Source: Lysinibacillus sphaericus OT4b.31 (GTDB taxonomy: Bacteria; Bacillota; Bacilli; Bacillales_A; Planococcaceae). Taken from it: a DNA stretch of 64,000 nt. Positions 38,370-47,286 of the stretch are shown one piece after another. How positions within the stretch are numbered: the stretch's first letter is position 1; each line of letters opens with the position of its first letter. The notes under the pieces were generated by a model. That model was given only the letters and a program-made list of their open reading frames with translations. It ran no database searches and had not been told where the DNA came from. The position numbers were made by a program, and so were the translations under genes. The stretch covers positions 501,729 to 565,728 of the forward strand of contig NZ_KB933398.1 in assembly GCF_000392615.1 (NCBI RefSeq). The letters are read 5' to 3'.

Positions 38370-40124
38370 ATGATGGATCTGTTTTTGTTTATGTTGGAGC
38401 GGGTAGGCCTTATCATCGTCTTTGCTTTTTTAATGTCAAGATGGCGCCTCTTCAGAGAAATGCTATTCCAAGAACAAGGATTTACAGAAAAAATATGGCT
38501 TGTCGTCATTTTCAGTGCCTTGAGTATTATCAGTAGCTATACGGGCATTAAAATTGAAAGAGGTACAATCCATCCACTTCATCAGATGATACATAGTAAT
38601 ATAAATGCGGAAGAGGCCATTGCAAATACGAGACTAATCGGTGTGGCTATTGCAGGAATATTTGGTGGTCCCTTTGTTGGAGTATGTGTTGGCATAATTG
38701 CGGGGATTCATCGCATTACACTTGGTGGTTTTACTGCCATTGCATGCGGTGTATCGACAATCCTAGCGGGATTTATCACAGGAGGATTAAGTCAGCAGTT
38801 AAAAATTCGTCAAACTTTCGCCTATAAAAAGGCTGTCATTATAGGAATTTGTGCAGAAACTTTGCAAATGGTCGTTATTTTAGCCGTAGCGAAGCCCTTT
38901 GAACAGGCATTACAATTAGTGTCGTTAATTGCGCTGCCAATGATTATGATGAATGCCTTTGGGATCTTTTTATTTTTCATGATTATTAAAACGGTTATTG
39001 ATGAAGAAGAACGTACAAAGGCATTACAAACACACCAAGCCTTTTCCATTGCTCAGCTTACTATCGAGCATTTTCGCAAAGGGTTGAATGAAGAATCCTG
39101 TCAGACAGTTGCAAAAATAATCAAAAGAGAAATAAAGGTCGATGCAGTAGCCATTACGGATACTAAGGGAATTTTGGCACACGTCGGAGTTGGTGAAGAT
39201 CACCATTTAATTCATCGTCAAATCATGACGGCACTTACGAAACGGGTTTTAGTAGAGGGGCGTATTATTACTGCTACGTCTGCAAAAGAAATCCATTGTC
39301 CACACGATGACTGTCCATTAAATGCAGCGATAGTTTTACCATTAAAGGTACAGCATCAAACGGTAGGCACTTTAAAGCTTTATTTTATGAATGCAGCTTC
39401 ATTAACAGGAGTAAAGAAGGAGCTAGCAGAGGGGCTAAGTCGGCTATTTTCATCACAGCTTGAATATGCTGAAATTGAAAGGCAACGCAAACTATTAAAG
39501 GACGCTGAAATTAAAGCACTTCAAGCACAGGTACATCCTCACTTTTTCTTTAATAGCTTAAACACGATTTCAAGCTTAATTCGAACAGATGCAAATGAGG
39601 CAAGAGCATTATTGTTAAAACTTAGTACATTTTTTAGAAGCAATTTACAAGGAGCTCGTCAAATGCTCATCCCGTTAAAAAATGAAATCGACCATATTGA
39701 GGCTTATTTGTCGATTGAGCAGACCAGATTTCCTAATCGCTATGAAGTGCAATTTCAACTAGATGAGACACTTTTTGATGTGCACATCCCTCCTTTTACT
39801 TTACAGCCACTTGTCGAAAATGCAATTTATCATGCGTTTAAAAATCGCAAGGAAGGCAAAATTTTAGTGAAGGTACAACGAGTCGGTAATAAACTATTAC
39901 TGCTAACTGAGGATAATGGTTGTGGCATGAGGAAAGAGCAAGTTAAACAGCTCGGAAAAAGTATTATGCAATCGGAACAAGGAACGGGCACAGCCTTATG
40001 GAATATTTATCAGCGTATTCATGAAATTTATGGCAAGGAAGCAAATTTTCAAATTTCAAGTACGTTAGATGTTGGGACAAAAATTAAAATTCAACTACCT
40101 TTAAAAGCCACAAGATGGGAGTAG
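38370..40124 (+). CDS. lytS: LytS-type sensor histidine kinase
   Basis: A 584-residue kinase: six membrane segments of the 5TMR-LYT type (about 5-215), a GAF-like domain (about 225-360), then the His-kinase domain with phospho-acceptor H389 in QVHPHFFFNSLN and ATPase parts PLVENAIYHAF and DNGCGM. LytS/BtsS kinases sense extracellular pyruvate or membrane state. It is paired with the next gene and followed by a CstA-type transporter, which favours a pyruvate sensor. GGAGGGG precedes the ATG. Confidence 0.93.
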   Translation: MMDLFLFMLERVGLIIVFAFLMSRWRLFREMLFQEQGFTEKIWLVVIFSALSIISSYTGIKIERGTIHPLHQMIHSNINAEEAIANTRLIGVAIAGIFGGPFVGVCVGIIAGIHRITLGGFTAIACGVSTILAGFITGGLSQQLKIRQTFAYKKAVIIGICAETLQMVVILAVAKPFEQALQLVSLIALPMIMMNAFGIFLFFMIIKTVIDEEERTKALQTHQAFSIAQLTIEHFRKGLNEESCQTVAKIIKREIKVDAVAITDTKGILAHVGVGEDHHLIHRQIMTALTKRVLVEGRIITATSAKEIHCPHDDCPLNAAIVLPLKVQHQTVGTLKLYFMNAASLTGVKKELAEGLSRLFSSQLEYAEIERQRKLLKDAEIKALQAQVHPHFFFNSLNTISSLIRTDANEARALLLKLSTFFRSNLQGARQMLIPLKNEIDHIEAYLSIEQTRFPNRYEVQFQLDETLFDVHIPPFTLQPLVENAIYHAFKNRKEGKILVKVQRVGNKLLLLTEDNGCGMRKEQVKQLGKSIMQSEQGTGTALWNIYQRIHEIYGKEANFQISSTLDVGTKIKIQLPLKATRWE

Positions 40125-40128
40125 AAAC

Positions 40129-40875
40129 ATGTTGAATGTATTTATTGTAGATGATGAACCGTTAGCACGAGCTGAGTTACGTTATTTACTAGAGCAAACA
40201 AAGCTAGTCGAGGTCAGAGGAGAAGCAGATAATATAGAGGAATTATTAAGTAACTCTCAATTTACACAAATAGATTGTGTTTTTTTAGATATCGAACTGG
40301 GCGTAGAGAATGGTCTGGATTTAGCGAAGAAGCTTGTGCAAACAGTACATAAGCCTGAAATTATCTTTGCAACGGCTTATGATGAGTATGCATTACAAGC
40401 ATTTGAAGTGAATGCATTTGATTATATGTTGAAGCCTTTTGAAGCGGAGCGTGTTCAGCATGCAGTGGAAAGGTTAACGGCGAAAAGAAATGCTACACAT
40501 GCAAAAACGATGAAAGCGTTAAAAAATCTGCAATTGGACAAGCTTGATAAGCTGACCGTGTTTATTAATGATCGAATTTTACTTATTAACATACAAGAAA
40601 TTTTGTACTGTACTTCTGAAGATAGTAAGACCATTGTTGTCACTGACAAAGGGAGCTATTTTGCTTCAGAATCTTTAGCATCACTTGAAAAAAAGCTTGC
40701 TTTAAAAGGTTTTATACGCGTACATCGTGCGTTTATCGTCAATTTAGAGCATATTGTAGAACTGGAGCCCTGGAGTAGCGCTAAATATAATTTGATTTTA
40801 CATAATAGGCATTCGATACCAGTGAGTCGCCTATACATGAAGGACGTTCGCAAGATTTTTGACTTATCAAAATAA
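40129..40875 (+). CDS. lytT: LytTR-family response regulator
   Basis: A 248-residue regulator: receiver with VDDEPLAR, phospho-acceptor Asp in VFLDIELG, Lys in YMLKPF; C-terminal LytTR domain (LLINIQEILYCTSEDSKT, FIRVHRAFIVNL, HSIPVSRLYMKDVR). It binds direct repeats to activate a nearby target, here probably cstA. It starts 4 nt after the lytS stop. Confidence 0.94.
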   Translation: MLNVFIVDDEPLARAELRYLLEQTKLVEVRGEADNIEELLSNSQFTQIDCVFLDIELGVENGLDLAKKLVQTVHKPEIIFATAYDEYALQAFEVNAFDYMLKPFEAERVQHAVERLTAKRNATHAKTMKALKNLQLDKLDKLTVFINDRILLINIQEILYCTSEDSKTIVVTDKGSYFASESLASLEKKLALKGFIRVHRAFIVNLEHIVELEPWSSAKYNLILHNRHSIPVSRLYMKDVRKIFDLSK

Positions 40876-40993
40876 GTGCATCTCAACCCATGAAAGTCTC
40901 CTTTTAACTTTAAATTCTGACATTTCAGTGAATTTAACGAATATTTGTTTAACTCTTTTGCTATGATGTGAAAAAAGTAAAAGGAGTGATGGA

Positions 40994-42787
40994 ATGAATG
41001 CGATTACAATTGTAATTGGCTCCATTTGTGTACTTATGATTAGCTATCGTTTGTATGGCATATTCTTTACAAAGAAAGTCTTGAAAATTACAGATGATAC
41101 ACCCACCCCGGCGCACACTTTGGAAGATGGTAAAGACTATGTTCCGACGAATAAATGGGTAACATTTGGGCACCATTTTGCGGCAATTGCTGCTGCTGGC
41201 CCGTTAGTAGGACCAATTTTAGCAGCACAATTTGGTTATTTGCCTGGTTTACTTTGGTTATTAATAGGTGCAGTAATCGGTGGTGCGGTACATGATGCCG
41301 TTGTGTTATTTGCATCTATGCGCCATGGCGGTAAATCGTTATCTGAAGTAATGAAAGAGGAGTTAGGTCCCGTCGCAGGTTTCTGTACAGGACTTGCCAT
41401 GCTATTCATTATTACGATTACCATGGCCGGGCTATCTATGGTTGTCCTTGGGGCGTTAGAGCGTAATCCTTGGGGAACATTTGCAGTAGGTATTACGATA
41501 CCCATTGCAATGCTGATTGGTATAGCATATCGAAAAACGGGCAATTTACTTGTCACTTCTACTGTTGGCTTTATATTGCTCATGATCGGTGTATTTATGG
41601 GCCCAATGATTCAAGGAACAGCTTTTGGAGACTTTTTAACGTTTGATCGTGATACTTTAGCTATTATTCTACCTATTTATGCATTTTTTGCCGCAGCTTT
41701 ACCTGTTTGGCTATTATTAGCGCCGCGTGATTATTTAAGTAGCTTTATGAAAATTGGCGTATTTATTGCCTTAATCATTGGTGTGTTCTTCGTAAATCCA
41801 ATGATTCAATTCCCACCAATTACAGAGTTTATTCATGGGGGTGGCCCTGTCATTGCGGGTCCAGTGTGGCCATTCGTTTCCATTACTATTGCTTGTGGTG
41901 CGATTTCCGGCTTCCATGCCTTTGTTGGTTCAGGGACAACCCCCAAAATGATTAATCGTTGGGAAGATATTCGAATTGTCGGTTTTGGTGCAATGTTAGT
42001 GGAATCATTAGTAGGCGTCATGGCATTAATTGCTGCGACAGCCCTTCATCCTGCAGATTATTTTGCAATTAATTCAGCACCAGCTGTCTTTGCAACATTA
42101 GGTATGGAAACGGTTCATTTACAAACATTAGCCCAAAGCATAGGAATGGATTTAGAAGGTCGAACAGGTGGTGCTGTTACCCTTGCTGTAGGAATGACTG
42201 ATATTTTCACAGGTATTCCATGGTTCGCTGAAATGTCCTCCTTTTTCTATCAGTTTGTCATCATGTTTGAAGCGGTCTTTATTTTAACTGCCATTGATGC
42301 AGGAACACGTGTAGCACGTTATTTAATTCAAGATTTTGGTGGAAATGTTTATAAGCCGTTAAAGCGTACAGATTGGATTCCAGGTACGATTATCGCGAGT
42401 GCACTAGCATGCTTTATGTGGGGCTACTTATTGTATTCTGGGGACATTAGTTCCATTTGGGTACTATTTGGTGTATCGAATCAGTTAATGGCTTCGATTG
42501 GGTTGGTATGTGGTGTCACAATGGTACTAAAAGTAGCAGACAAGCGAATATACGCGCTAACATGCTTTATTCCTTTGGCTTATTTATATGTCACAGTGAA
42601 TGTAGCAGGCTATTGGATGATTAAGAATGTGTATTGGAATTCAGCAGCTGCTGGTTACAATGTACTGAACGGTATATTGTCGATTATAATGTTGGTACTA
42701 GGTTTAATAATTGTTATTACGGCTATCAAAAAATGGACAGAGCTTTGGAAAGCGCCCAAATTTTTATTAACACCAACTTCATCTTAA
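40994..42787 (+). CDS. cstA: CstA-family transporter, probable pyruvate:H+ symporter
   Basis: A 597-residue membrane protein with about 16 segments and CstA signatures (GHHFAAIAAAGPLVGPILAA, FVGSGTTPKMINRWED, GTRVARYLIQDFGG). The family includes E. coli BtsT and CstA, which take up pyruvate. BtsT is controlled by a LytS/LytR-type pair, as here. AAAGGAGTGATGG precedes the ATG. Three TTTAAC repeats occur upstream (40903, 40933, 40948) but no good constitutive -35, consistent with activation. Confidence 0.92.
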   Translation: MNAITIVIGSICVLMISYRLYGIFFTKKVLKITDDTPTPAHTLEDGKDYVPTNKWVTFGHHFAAIAAAGPLVGPILAAQFGYLPGLLWLLIGAVIGGAVHDAVVLFASMRHGGKSLSEVMKEELGPVAGFCTGLAMLFIITITMAGLSMVVLGALERNPWGTFAVGITIPIAMLIGIAYRKTGNLLVTSTVGFILLMIGVFMGPMIQGTAFGDFLTFDRDTLAIILPIYAFFAAALPVWLLLAPRDYLSSFMKIGVFIALIIGVFFVNPMIQFPPITEFIHGGGPVIAGPVWPFVSITIACGAISGFHAFVGSGTTPKMINRWEDIRIVGFGAMLVESLVGVMALIAATALHPADYFAINSAPAVFATLGMETVHLQTLAQSIGMDLEGRTGGAVTLAVGMTDIFTGIPWFAEMSSFFYQFVIMFEAVFILTAIDAGTRVARYLIQDFGGNVYKPLKRTDWIPGTIIASALACFMWGYLLYSGDISSIWVLFGVSNQLMASIGLVCGVTMVLKVADKRIYALTCFIPLAYLYVTVNVAGYWMIKNVYWNSAAAGYNVLNGILSIIMLVLGLIIVITAIKKWTELWKAPKFLLTPTSS

Positions 42788-42797
42788 TTCATAGAAT

Positions 42798-42843
42798 AAG
42801 GCTATTGAAAATTAGTATTGTACTAGTTTTCGATAGCCTTTTG
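42798..42843 (+). terminator. Terminator after cstA
   Basis: A stem of about 20 bp (AAGGCTATTGAAAATTAGTA against TACTAGTTTTCGATAGCCTT, few mismatches) followed by TTTTG. Confidence 0.88.
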
Positions 42844-43057
42844 TTGAAATTAAAGGTAATAGGTCTACATTTAAGCGTAATGGATAAACTTGTTTCAAGG
42901 GAGCAAATGCTGGTAGACCAAGATCGAACACCAATCTGTAAACGAATATTTTTTTCTTTAGCTAAATATGACAAACAAGCGACATCAAAGACTTGTTCAT
43001 TGAAAGCATCCTTTTTATCAGGTAAACTAATGAGAGGAAAACGGAGGTTATACATAG

Positions 43058-43387
43058 ATGGATGGTCCAGTTTCATTAGTACAGTTAATCATTTCAATTG
43101 TGTTATTTTTCGTCATGTTTTTTGGTATCGGGTTCTTGCTGAATATGTTACTGCGTATGACATGGTTAATGGCGGTTGTGTATCCAATTGTTGTTGTCTT
43201 TATTGTAGATGATGTAAGCTTTTTAGATTATATTTTTAAACCAGGTACAGCATTTCCAGCCCTTTTAGATAAATTGCAAGCACTACAAGTTGTAGATATT
43301 TCAATTTTAACTGGTGGCTTTGCAGGTGCAATTGTGGCAGGCATTGTGATGATTTTTTTACGCAAAAATGGCTATCGTATGTTTTAA
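43058..43387 (+). CDS. yuiB: Membrane protein YuiB
   Basis: A 109-residue protein with three membrane segments (LIISIVLFFVMFFGIGFLLN, then LMAVVYPIVVVFIVD, then GGFAGAIVAGIVMIFL) and the end LRKNGYRMF typical of YuiB. Function unknown. GGAGGT before the ATG. The 270 nt between cstA and this gene hold only the cstA terminator. Confidence 0.9.
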   Translation: MDGPVSLVQLIISIVLFFVMFFGIGFLLNMLLRMTWLMAVVYPIVVVFIVDDVSFLDYIFKPGTAFPALLDKLQALQVVDISILTGGFAGAIVAGIVMIFLRKNGYRMF

Positions 43388-43450
43388 CGATTTTCAGTAC
43401 AGGTCTATTGGGAAACCTGGAGACAATGTCGTCGAGGCGTTGAATAGAAC

Positions 43451-43486
43451 AAAGGAGTTGACTCAAAAATTTGAGTTAACTCCTTT
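43451..43486. terminator. Bidirectional terminator yuiB/yuiD
   Basis: A 16-bp stem AAAGGAGTTGACTCAA against TTGAGTTAACTCCTTT (one mismatch), loop AAAT, then T-rich. Confidence 0.9.
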
Positions 43487-43489
43487 TCT

Positions 43490-43972
43490 TTATTGTATGA
43501 ATTGATAGATGATGATGGCGATAAAAATGCCAGTCAGTGCTCCGAAAAATACCTCACTACGCTTGTGACCAAGTAATGTTTTTAACTCTTCCATTTTTTC
43601 TTGCCCATCCATTTGTGGCCATTCTTTAATATCTCGTATCAATGTTTCAAAATCTTTGCGGAGTTGATTTAATACTACTGCATGTTGTCCGGCTTGATAG
43701 CGAACACCACTTGCATCATACATAACGATGAATGAAAACATGGCAGCTACTGCAAAAACTGGTGAGTTTAGACCAGCTTCGTAGGCAATTGAGGTTGTTA
43801 GTCCTGTGACGGATGCAGAGTGTGAACTAGGCATTCCCCCAGTCGATGTAAAAAGGCCCCACTTAATCTGTTTTGTCATTAAAAAATGAATAGGAATTTT
43901 TACAAATTGTGCAAAGAGGACACAAAAGAGGGCGACCAGTAAAGGGGTATTTTGAAGTATACTCACACACAT
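43490..43972 (-). CDS. yuiD: Divergent PAP2 family membrane protein YuiD
   Basis: About 160 residues with four or five membrane segments. The divergent PAP2 signature is present: GGMPSSHSASVTGL and the second motif VMYDASGVRYQAGQHAVVLN. These resemble acid phosphatases of lipid substrates, but the activity is unproven. The start is uncertain (GTG 43975, ATG 43972, GTG 43966); GAAGG best serves ATG 43972. Confidence 0.9.
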   Translation of the reverse strand: MCVSILQNTPLLVALFCVLFAQFVKIPIHFLMTKQIKWGLFTSTGGMPSSHSASVTGLTTSIAYEAGLNSPVFAVAAMFSFIVMYDASGVRYQAGQHAVVLNQLRKDFETLIRDIKEWPQMDGQEKMEELKTLLGHKRSEVFFGALTGIFIAIIIYQFIQ

Positions 43973-44097
43973 CACAACCTTCGCTTGAAATTACTTTTAT
44001 TATAACATTCATTATTTTCTAAAAAAAGAAATAGCCAAATATTACGCTCTTTTTTGAAAGTTAGGTATAATGGGAATATTGAAATGGAGGAATTGAC

Positions 44098-45606
44098 ATG
44101 CATATTGTAAAAGAAGCAAAAACATTTGAAACGATTGCTACAGAAGTACTGGTTGTAGGGGTCACAAAACATCGCGAACAAATGCAGGATTGGGCAAGCT
44201 TTTCAACATTTTATGGAGATTCATTGAATGCGTGGTTAAGTACAGGCGACGTATCAACAGACCTGAAAAAAATTACGAAATTGCCCTTTATGAAAGAGCA
44301 CAATAAGCTTAAACGAATTTTATTTGTTGGGTTAGACGAGCGCAAAAATTTAACAGAAGGCGATTTACGTGCGGCATTTGGTTTAGTAGGTAAAGAGCTA
44401 CGAACTTTAAAAGTAAAAGAGTATTCTATCTGGCTAGAATCCTTCACGACTGATGCTATTACTGTGACAGATGTTGCGTTTCTAGCTGGTGAGGGGACAG
44501 GTCTTGGTTACTATTCTATTCCTCATTATAAAACAACTTCTAATGAGGTAGATCAACGTATAGATGCTGTCCATCTTGTGACAGCTGCAGAAGATATAGA
44601 TGAGGTTGTTGCAAGCTATGAAGTAGGTATTATTTATGCAAATGCAGTGAATGAAGCACGTAGCTTAATTAATCTACCACCAAATTTATTAACAGCTACA
44701 GACTTAGCAAATTATGCAGAGACACTAGCTGCTGAATACGATCTTGAAGTAGAAATTTTAGATAAAGCTCAATTAGAGGAGCTTGGTATGGGTGGTATTT
44801 TAAGTGTTAATCAAGGTTCAATTGAAGAACCTCGTTTAATAACATTAAAATATAAAGCAACAGAAGATTTTGCTGATCCAATAGGTCTTGTTGGTAAAGG
44901 GGTTACATATGATACGGGCGGCTATTCTTTGAAACCAAAAGATTCAATGGTTGGTATGAAGGGTGATATGGGTGGTGCAGCTGCAGTCCTAGGTGCTATG
45001 AAAATTATTGGTGAATTACGTCCTAATAAAAATGTAGTAGCGGTTATTGGTTCTACTGACAATATGGTATCCGGTCTAGCGTTTAAACCAGATGACGTCA
45101 TTACAATGTATAGTGGTAAAACGGTAGAGATTTTAAATACAGATGCAGAGGGACGTTTAGTACTTGCAGATGCTACTACTTATGCCAAACAGCAAGGAGC
45201 GACGGCATTGATTGATGTAGCAACATTAACTGGTGGTGTCATTACAGCACTTGGTATGGATAAAACAGGTGCACTAGCGAATAACGATGAATTTTATGCT
45301 GCTTTTATGGAAGCTACCCAGGAAACAGATGAATTTGTCTGGCGTTTACCATTAACAGAAAGTGATAAAAAACGTATTCGTAAATCCGATGTTGCTGATT
45401 TAAACAACTCTCCAGGCCGCGATGGGCATATGATATTCGGTGGAGGTTTTGTTGGCGAGTTTGTCGGCGATACACCATGGATTCATTTAGACATTGCAGG
45501 AACATCTGATGCGATGGCTACACACGATTTAGGACCAAAAGGCGGAACAGGAGTTATGGTACGTACTTTGGCTAACTTTGTGCAGCGTCTAGGAGAAGAA
45601 AAATAA
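44098..45606 (+). CDS. pepA: Leucyl aminopeptidase (M17)
   Basis: A 502-residue cytosolic metallopeptidase. The C-terminal catalytic domain has GKGVTYDTGGYSLKP, the M17 signature NTDAEGRLVLAD, and metal ligands in GDMGGAA. It removes N-terminal residues from peptides as a two-metal hexamer. AATGGAGG before the ATG. Bacillus yuiE occupies the same place beside yuiD. Confidence 0.95.
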   Translation: MHIVKEAKTFETIATEVLVVGVTKHREQMQDWASFSTFYGDSLNAWLSTGDVSTDLKKITKLPFMKEHNKLKRILFVGLDERKNLTEGDLRAAFGLVGKELRTLKVKEYSIWLESFTTDAITVTDVAFLAGEGTGLGYYSIPHYKTTSNEVDQRIDAVHLVTAAEDIDEVVASYEVGIIYANAVNEARSLINLPPNLLTATDLANYAETLAAEYDLEVEILDKAQLEELGMGGILSVNQGSIEEPRLITLKYKATEDFADPIGLVGKGVTYDTGGYSLKPKDSMVGMKGDMGGAAAVLGAMKIIGELRPNKNVVAVIGSTDNMVSGLAFKPDDVITMYSGKTVEILNTDAEGRLVLADATTYAKQQGATALIDVATLTGGVITALGMDKTGALANNDEFYAAFMEATQETDEFVWRLPLTESDKKRIRKSDVADLNNSPGRDGHMIFGGGFVGEFVGDTPWIHLDIAGTSDAMATHDLGPKGGTGVMVRTLANFVQRLGEEK

Positions 45607-45672
45607 GGTAGGCGATACACATGTGGGTTATGTTCCCTCTTTCATAAGATAGAGTAAAAAGGGAGGTAGCAT

Positions 45673-45885
45673 ATGCGAAATTTCGGAGGATATCCTGGTG
45701 GCTTTGGTAGCTTCTTATTGCCATTTGGTGCACCGTTTTTTGGAGGATTTTTAGGAAGTTTAGTTGGATCACAATTTAATCAGTATCCGTATTATCCGTA
45801 CTATCCAAACTATCGACCATATCCACCACGTCCACCATATTTTCGACCTGGTCACCCATTCCCACGTTATGGAAGACCATATTAA
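45673..45885 (+). CDS. Gly/Pro/Tyr-rich small protein
   Basis: A 70-residue protein: a Gly/Phe-rich first half (GGYPGGFGSFLLPFGAPFFG) and a Tyr/Pro/Arg-rich second half (YPYYPYYPNYRPYPPRPPYF). AAGGGAGGT stands ideally before the ATG. The composition is like small spore coat or cell-surface proteins in Bacillales. The family is not identified. Confidence 0.72.
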   Translation: MRNFGGYPGGFGSFLLPFGAPFFGGFLGSLVGSQFNQYPYYPYYPNYRPYPPRPPYFRPGHPFPRYGRPY

Positions 45886-45886
45886 C

Positions 45887-45957
45887 TCAAATATGACAGA
45901 CGTAAAAAAAATTATCCAACCAGTTATCGATGGTGAATCGGTAACTGGTTGCTTTAC
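45887..45957 (+). repeat. Duplicated terminator-like segment, copy 1
   Basis: Begins TCAAATATGACAGACGTAAA and contains the stem AACCAGTTA (45918-45926) / TAACTGGTT (45942-45950). It follows the small-protein stop directly and is probably its terminator. Copy 2 lies 337 nt downstream. Confidence 0.8.
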
Positions 45958-46223
45958 TTGAATTTTATTGTAATGCAAATGGTGCTGTCAGCTAAAGATA
46001 AACAATGGAATTACTTTGTTTAAAATGAAAAACACAGACGTATGTTTTAAGTAAAATAATGGATGTAAGGGTTTGCTTAGTTGAAGCCGTGCCCGCAGAA
46101 AGCGAGTCAGCCTTAGCTGAAATCAAATCTGCCAAGATTAAGATTTTTAATAGCAATAAAAAGTAAATCAACACACGTGATAACATCTTTTAAAAGCATT
46201 GCATAAAACATCACCATAGTCAT

Positions 46224-46294
46224 TCAAATATGACAGATGTAAAAAAATTATCCAACCAGTTATCGGTGCTGAATCGGTGGCTGTTTTTTTTTTA
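46224..46294 (+). repeat. Duplicated terminator-like segment, copy 2
   Basis: Begins TCAAATATGACAGATGTAAA and runs through CCAACCAGTTATCGGTGCTG. It is close to copy 1 but its second hairpin arm is altered (GGTGGCTG) and a T10 run follows. Confidence 0.8.
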
Positions 46295-46328
46295 CTTTAA
46301 AGAACAATTTGGAAGTACAAATTAATTG

Positions 46329-46357
46329 TTGACAGAATATACTATATTATTTATTAT
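46329..46357 (+). promoter_or_regulatory. Promoter of the cobA-cysI operon
   Basis: TTGACA (46329-46334), 17 bp, TATTAT (46352-46357). Transcription would begin about 46364, giving a leader of about 25 nt before the conserved hairpin. Confidence 0.85.
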
Positions 46358-46387
46358 TCTTATTATATTACTAAGAATTAAAAAGCA

Positions 46388-46408
46388 GCTGACTAGTAAA
46401 CTAGAGGC
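46388..46408 (+). promoter_or_regulatory. Conserved sulfur-operon leader hairpin (putative antiterminator), copy 1
   Basis: GCTG-A-CTAG, loop TAAA, CTAG-A-GGC. Lower stem GCU/GGC, internal loop GA/A, upper stem CUAG/CUAG. The last residues GAGGC are also the first strand of the terminator at 46404-46455, so the two folds exclude each other. Same element before cysH (56703-56724) and sbp (56260-56239). Confidence 0.75.
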
Positions 46409-46461
46409 TCCTATTATTCACAGGCATGGCTATGCCTGTGAATAATAGGAGCCTCTTTTTT
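46404..46461 (+). terminator. Leader terminator (attenuator) of cobA operon
   Basis: A perfect 24-bp stem (arm starts GAGGCTCCTATTATTCACAG), 4-nt loop GGCT, then T6. It stands between promoter and cobA, so expression needs antitermination. Confidence 0.93.
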
Positions 46462-46500
46462 ATCTCTACGAAGAGAAAAGAAAAAGGAGGGGATTACGTG

Positions 46501-47274
46501 GTGAAAGTTCATATTGTAGGAGCAGGTCCTGGAGATGTTGACCTTATTACAGTAAAGGGACTACGTTGCATTGAAACAGCAGATGTCATTTTGTATGACC
46601 GACTCATTAATAAGGAGTTACTAACATATGCCAAAAAAGATGCCAAATTGATTTTTTGTGGCAAGTTGCCTAATCAGCATGCCATGATTCAAGAGCAAAT
46701 TAATCGTTCACTCGTAAACTACGCGCAACAAGGCCTTATTGTGACCAGATTAAAGGGCGGTGACCCATTCGTTTTCGGAAGAGGTGCTGAGGAAGCAGAG
46801 GTACTTGCACAGCATAATATTCCGTTTGAAATTGTACCAGGTATCACTTCTGGTATTGCTGCTCCAGCTTATGCAGGTATTCCTGTTACACATCGTGACT
46901 TAAGTTCAAGTTTTGCCATGGTCACTGGACATATGCGAGCAGGAAAAGATGATACCATTCAATGGGAATGCCTAGCAAAGGGGATTGATACGATTGCCAT
47001 TTATATGGGGGTTGGTAATCTTCCTTACATCTGCCAGCAATTGCTCAAATACGGTCGCGATGAAAAAACACCTGTAGCAATTGTTCACTGGGGAACCTTT
47101 GCACAACAAAAAACTGTCACAGGCACTTTGGCGAATATTGTAGATGTGGTCCAGAAGGAAAACATTCAAAATCCTAGCGTGATTGTTGTTGGAGAGGTAG
47201 TGGCACTTCGTGAAAAAATTCAATGGTGGGAAAATGTTATTCCGGAACCCCTGCTAGAAGAAATTTCTGGGTAA
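46501..47274 (+). CDS. cobA: Uroporphyrinogen-III C-methyltransferase
   Basis: SUMT: adds two methyl groups to uroporphyrinogen III to give precorrin-2, the first step to siroheme. 257 residues with VHIVGAGPGDVDLITVKG, ADVILYDRL, RLKGGDPFVFGRGAEE, PGITSGIAAPAYAGIPVTHR. GTG 46501 (8 nt after AAGGAGGGG) gives the family start; GTG 46498 is just upstream. First gene of cobA-sirB-yezD-cysJ-cysI, whose sulfite reductase needs siroheme. Confidence 0.95.
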   Translation: MKVHIVGAGPGDVDLITVKGLRCIETADVILYDRLINKELLTYAKKDAKLIFCGKLPNQHAMIQEQINRSLVNYAQQGLIVTRLKGGDPFVFGRGAEEAEVLAQHNIPFEIVPGITSGIAAPAYAGIPVTHRDLSSSFAMVTGHMRAGKDDTIQWECLAKGIDTIAIYMGVGNLPYICQQLLKYGRDEKTPVAIVHWGTFAQQKTVTGTLANIVDVVQKENIQNPSVIVVGEVVALREKIQWWENVIPEPLLEEISG

Positions 47275-47286
47275 GGGAGTGCTTTC

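Larger units (their letters stand above)
45886..46328. other. Gene-free region with duplicated segment
   Basis: Contains two copies of a segment of about 70 bp (45887-45957, 46224-46294) and, between them, a short piece of the GC-rich interspersed repeat (about 46076-46130: GAAGCCGTGCCCGCAGAAAG, then GAAATCAA). No gene recognised. Confidence 0.7.

Noticed and set aside
42634..43212. 192-codon plus-strand ORF spanning the end of cstA and start of yuiB
   Set aside because: Overlaps both genes in other frames and crosses the cstA terminator; no family features.
46329..46500. S-box (SAM) riboswitch or T-box before the cobA operon
   Set aside because: The leader is too short and has neither the S-box core nor the T-box AGGGTGGNACCGCG sequence; only the small hairpin plus terminator is present.
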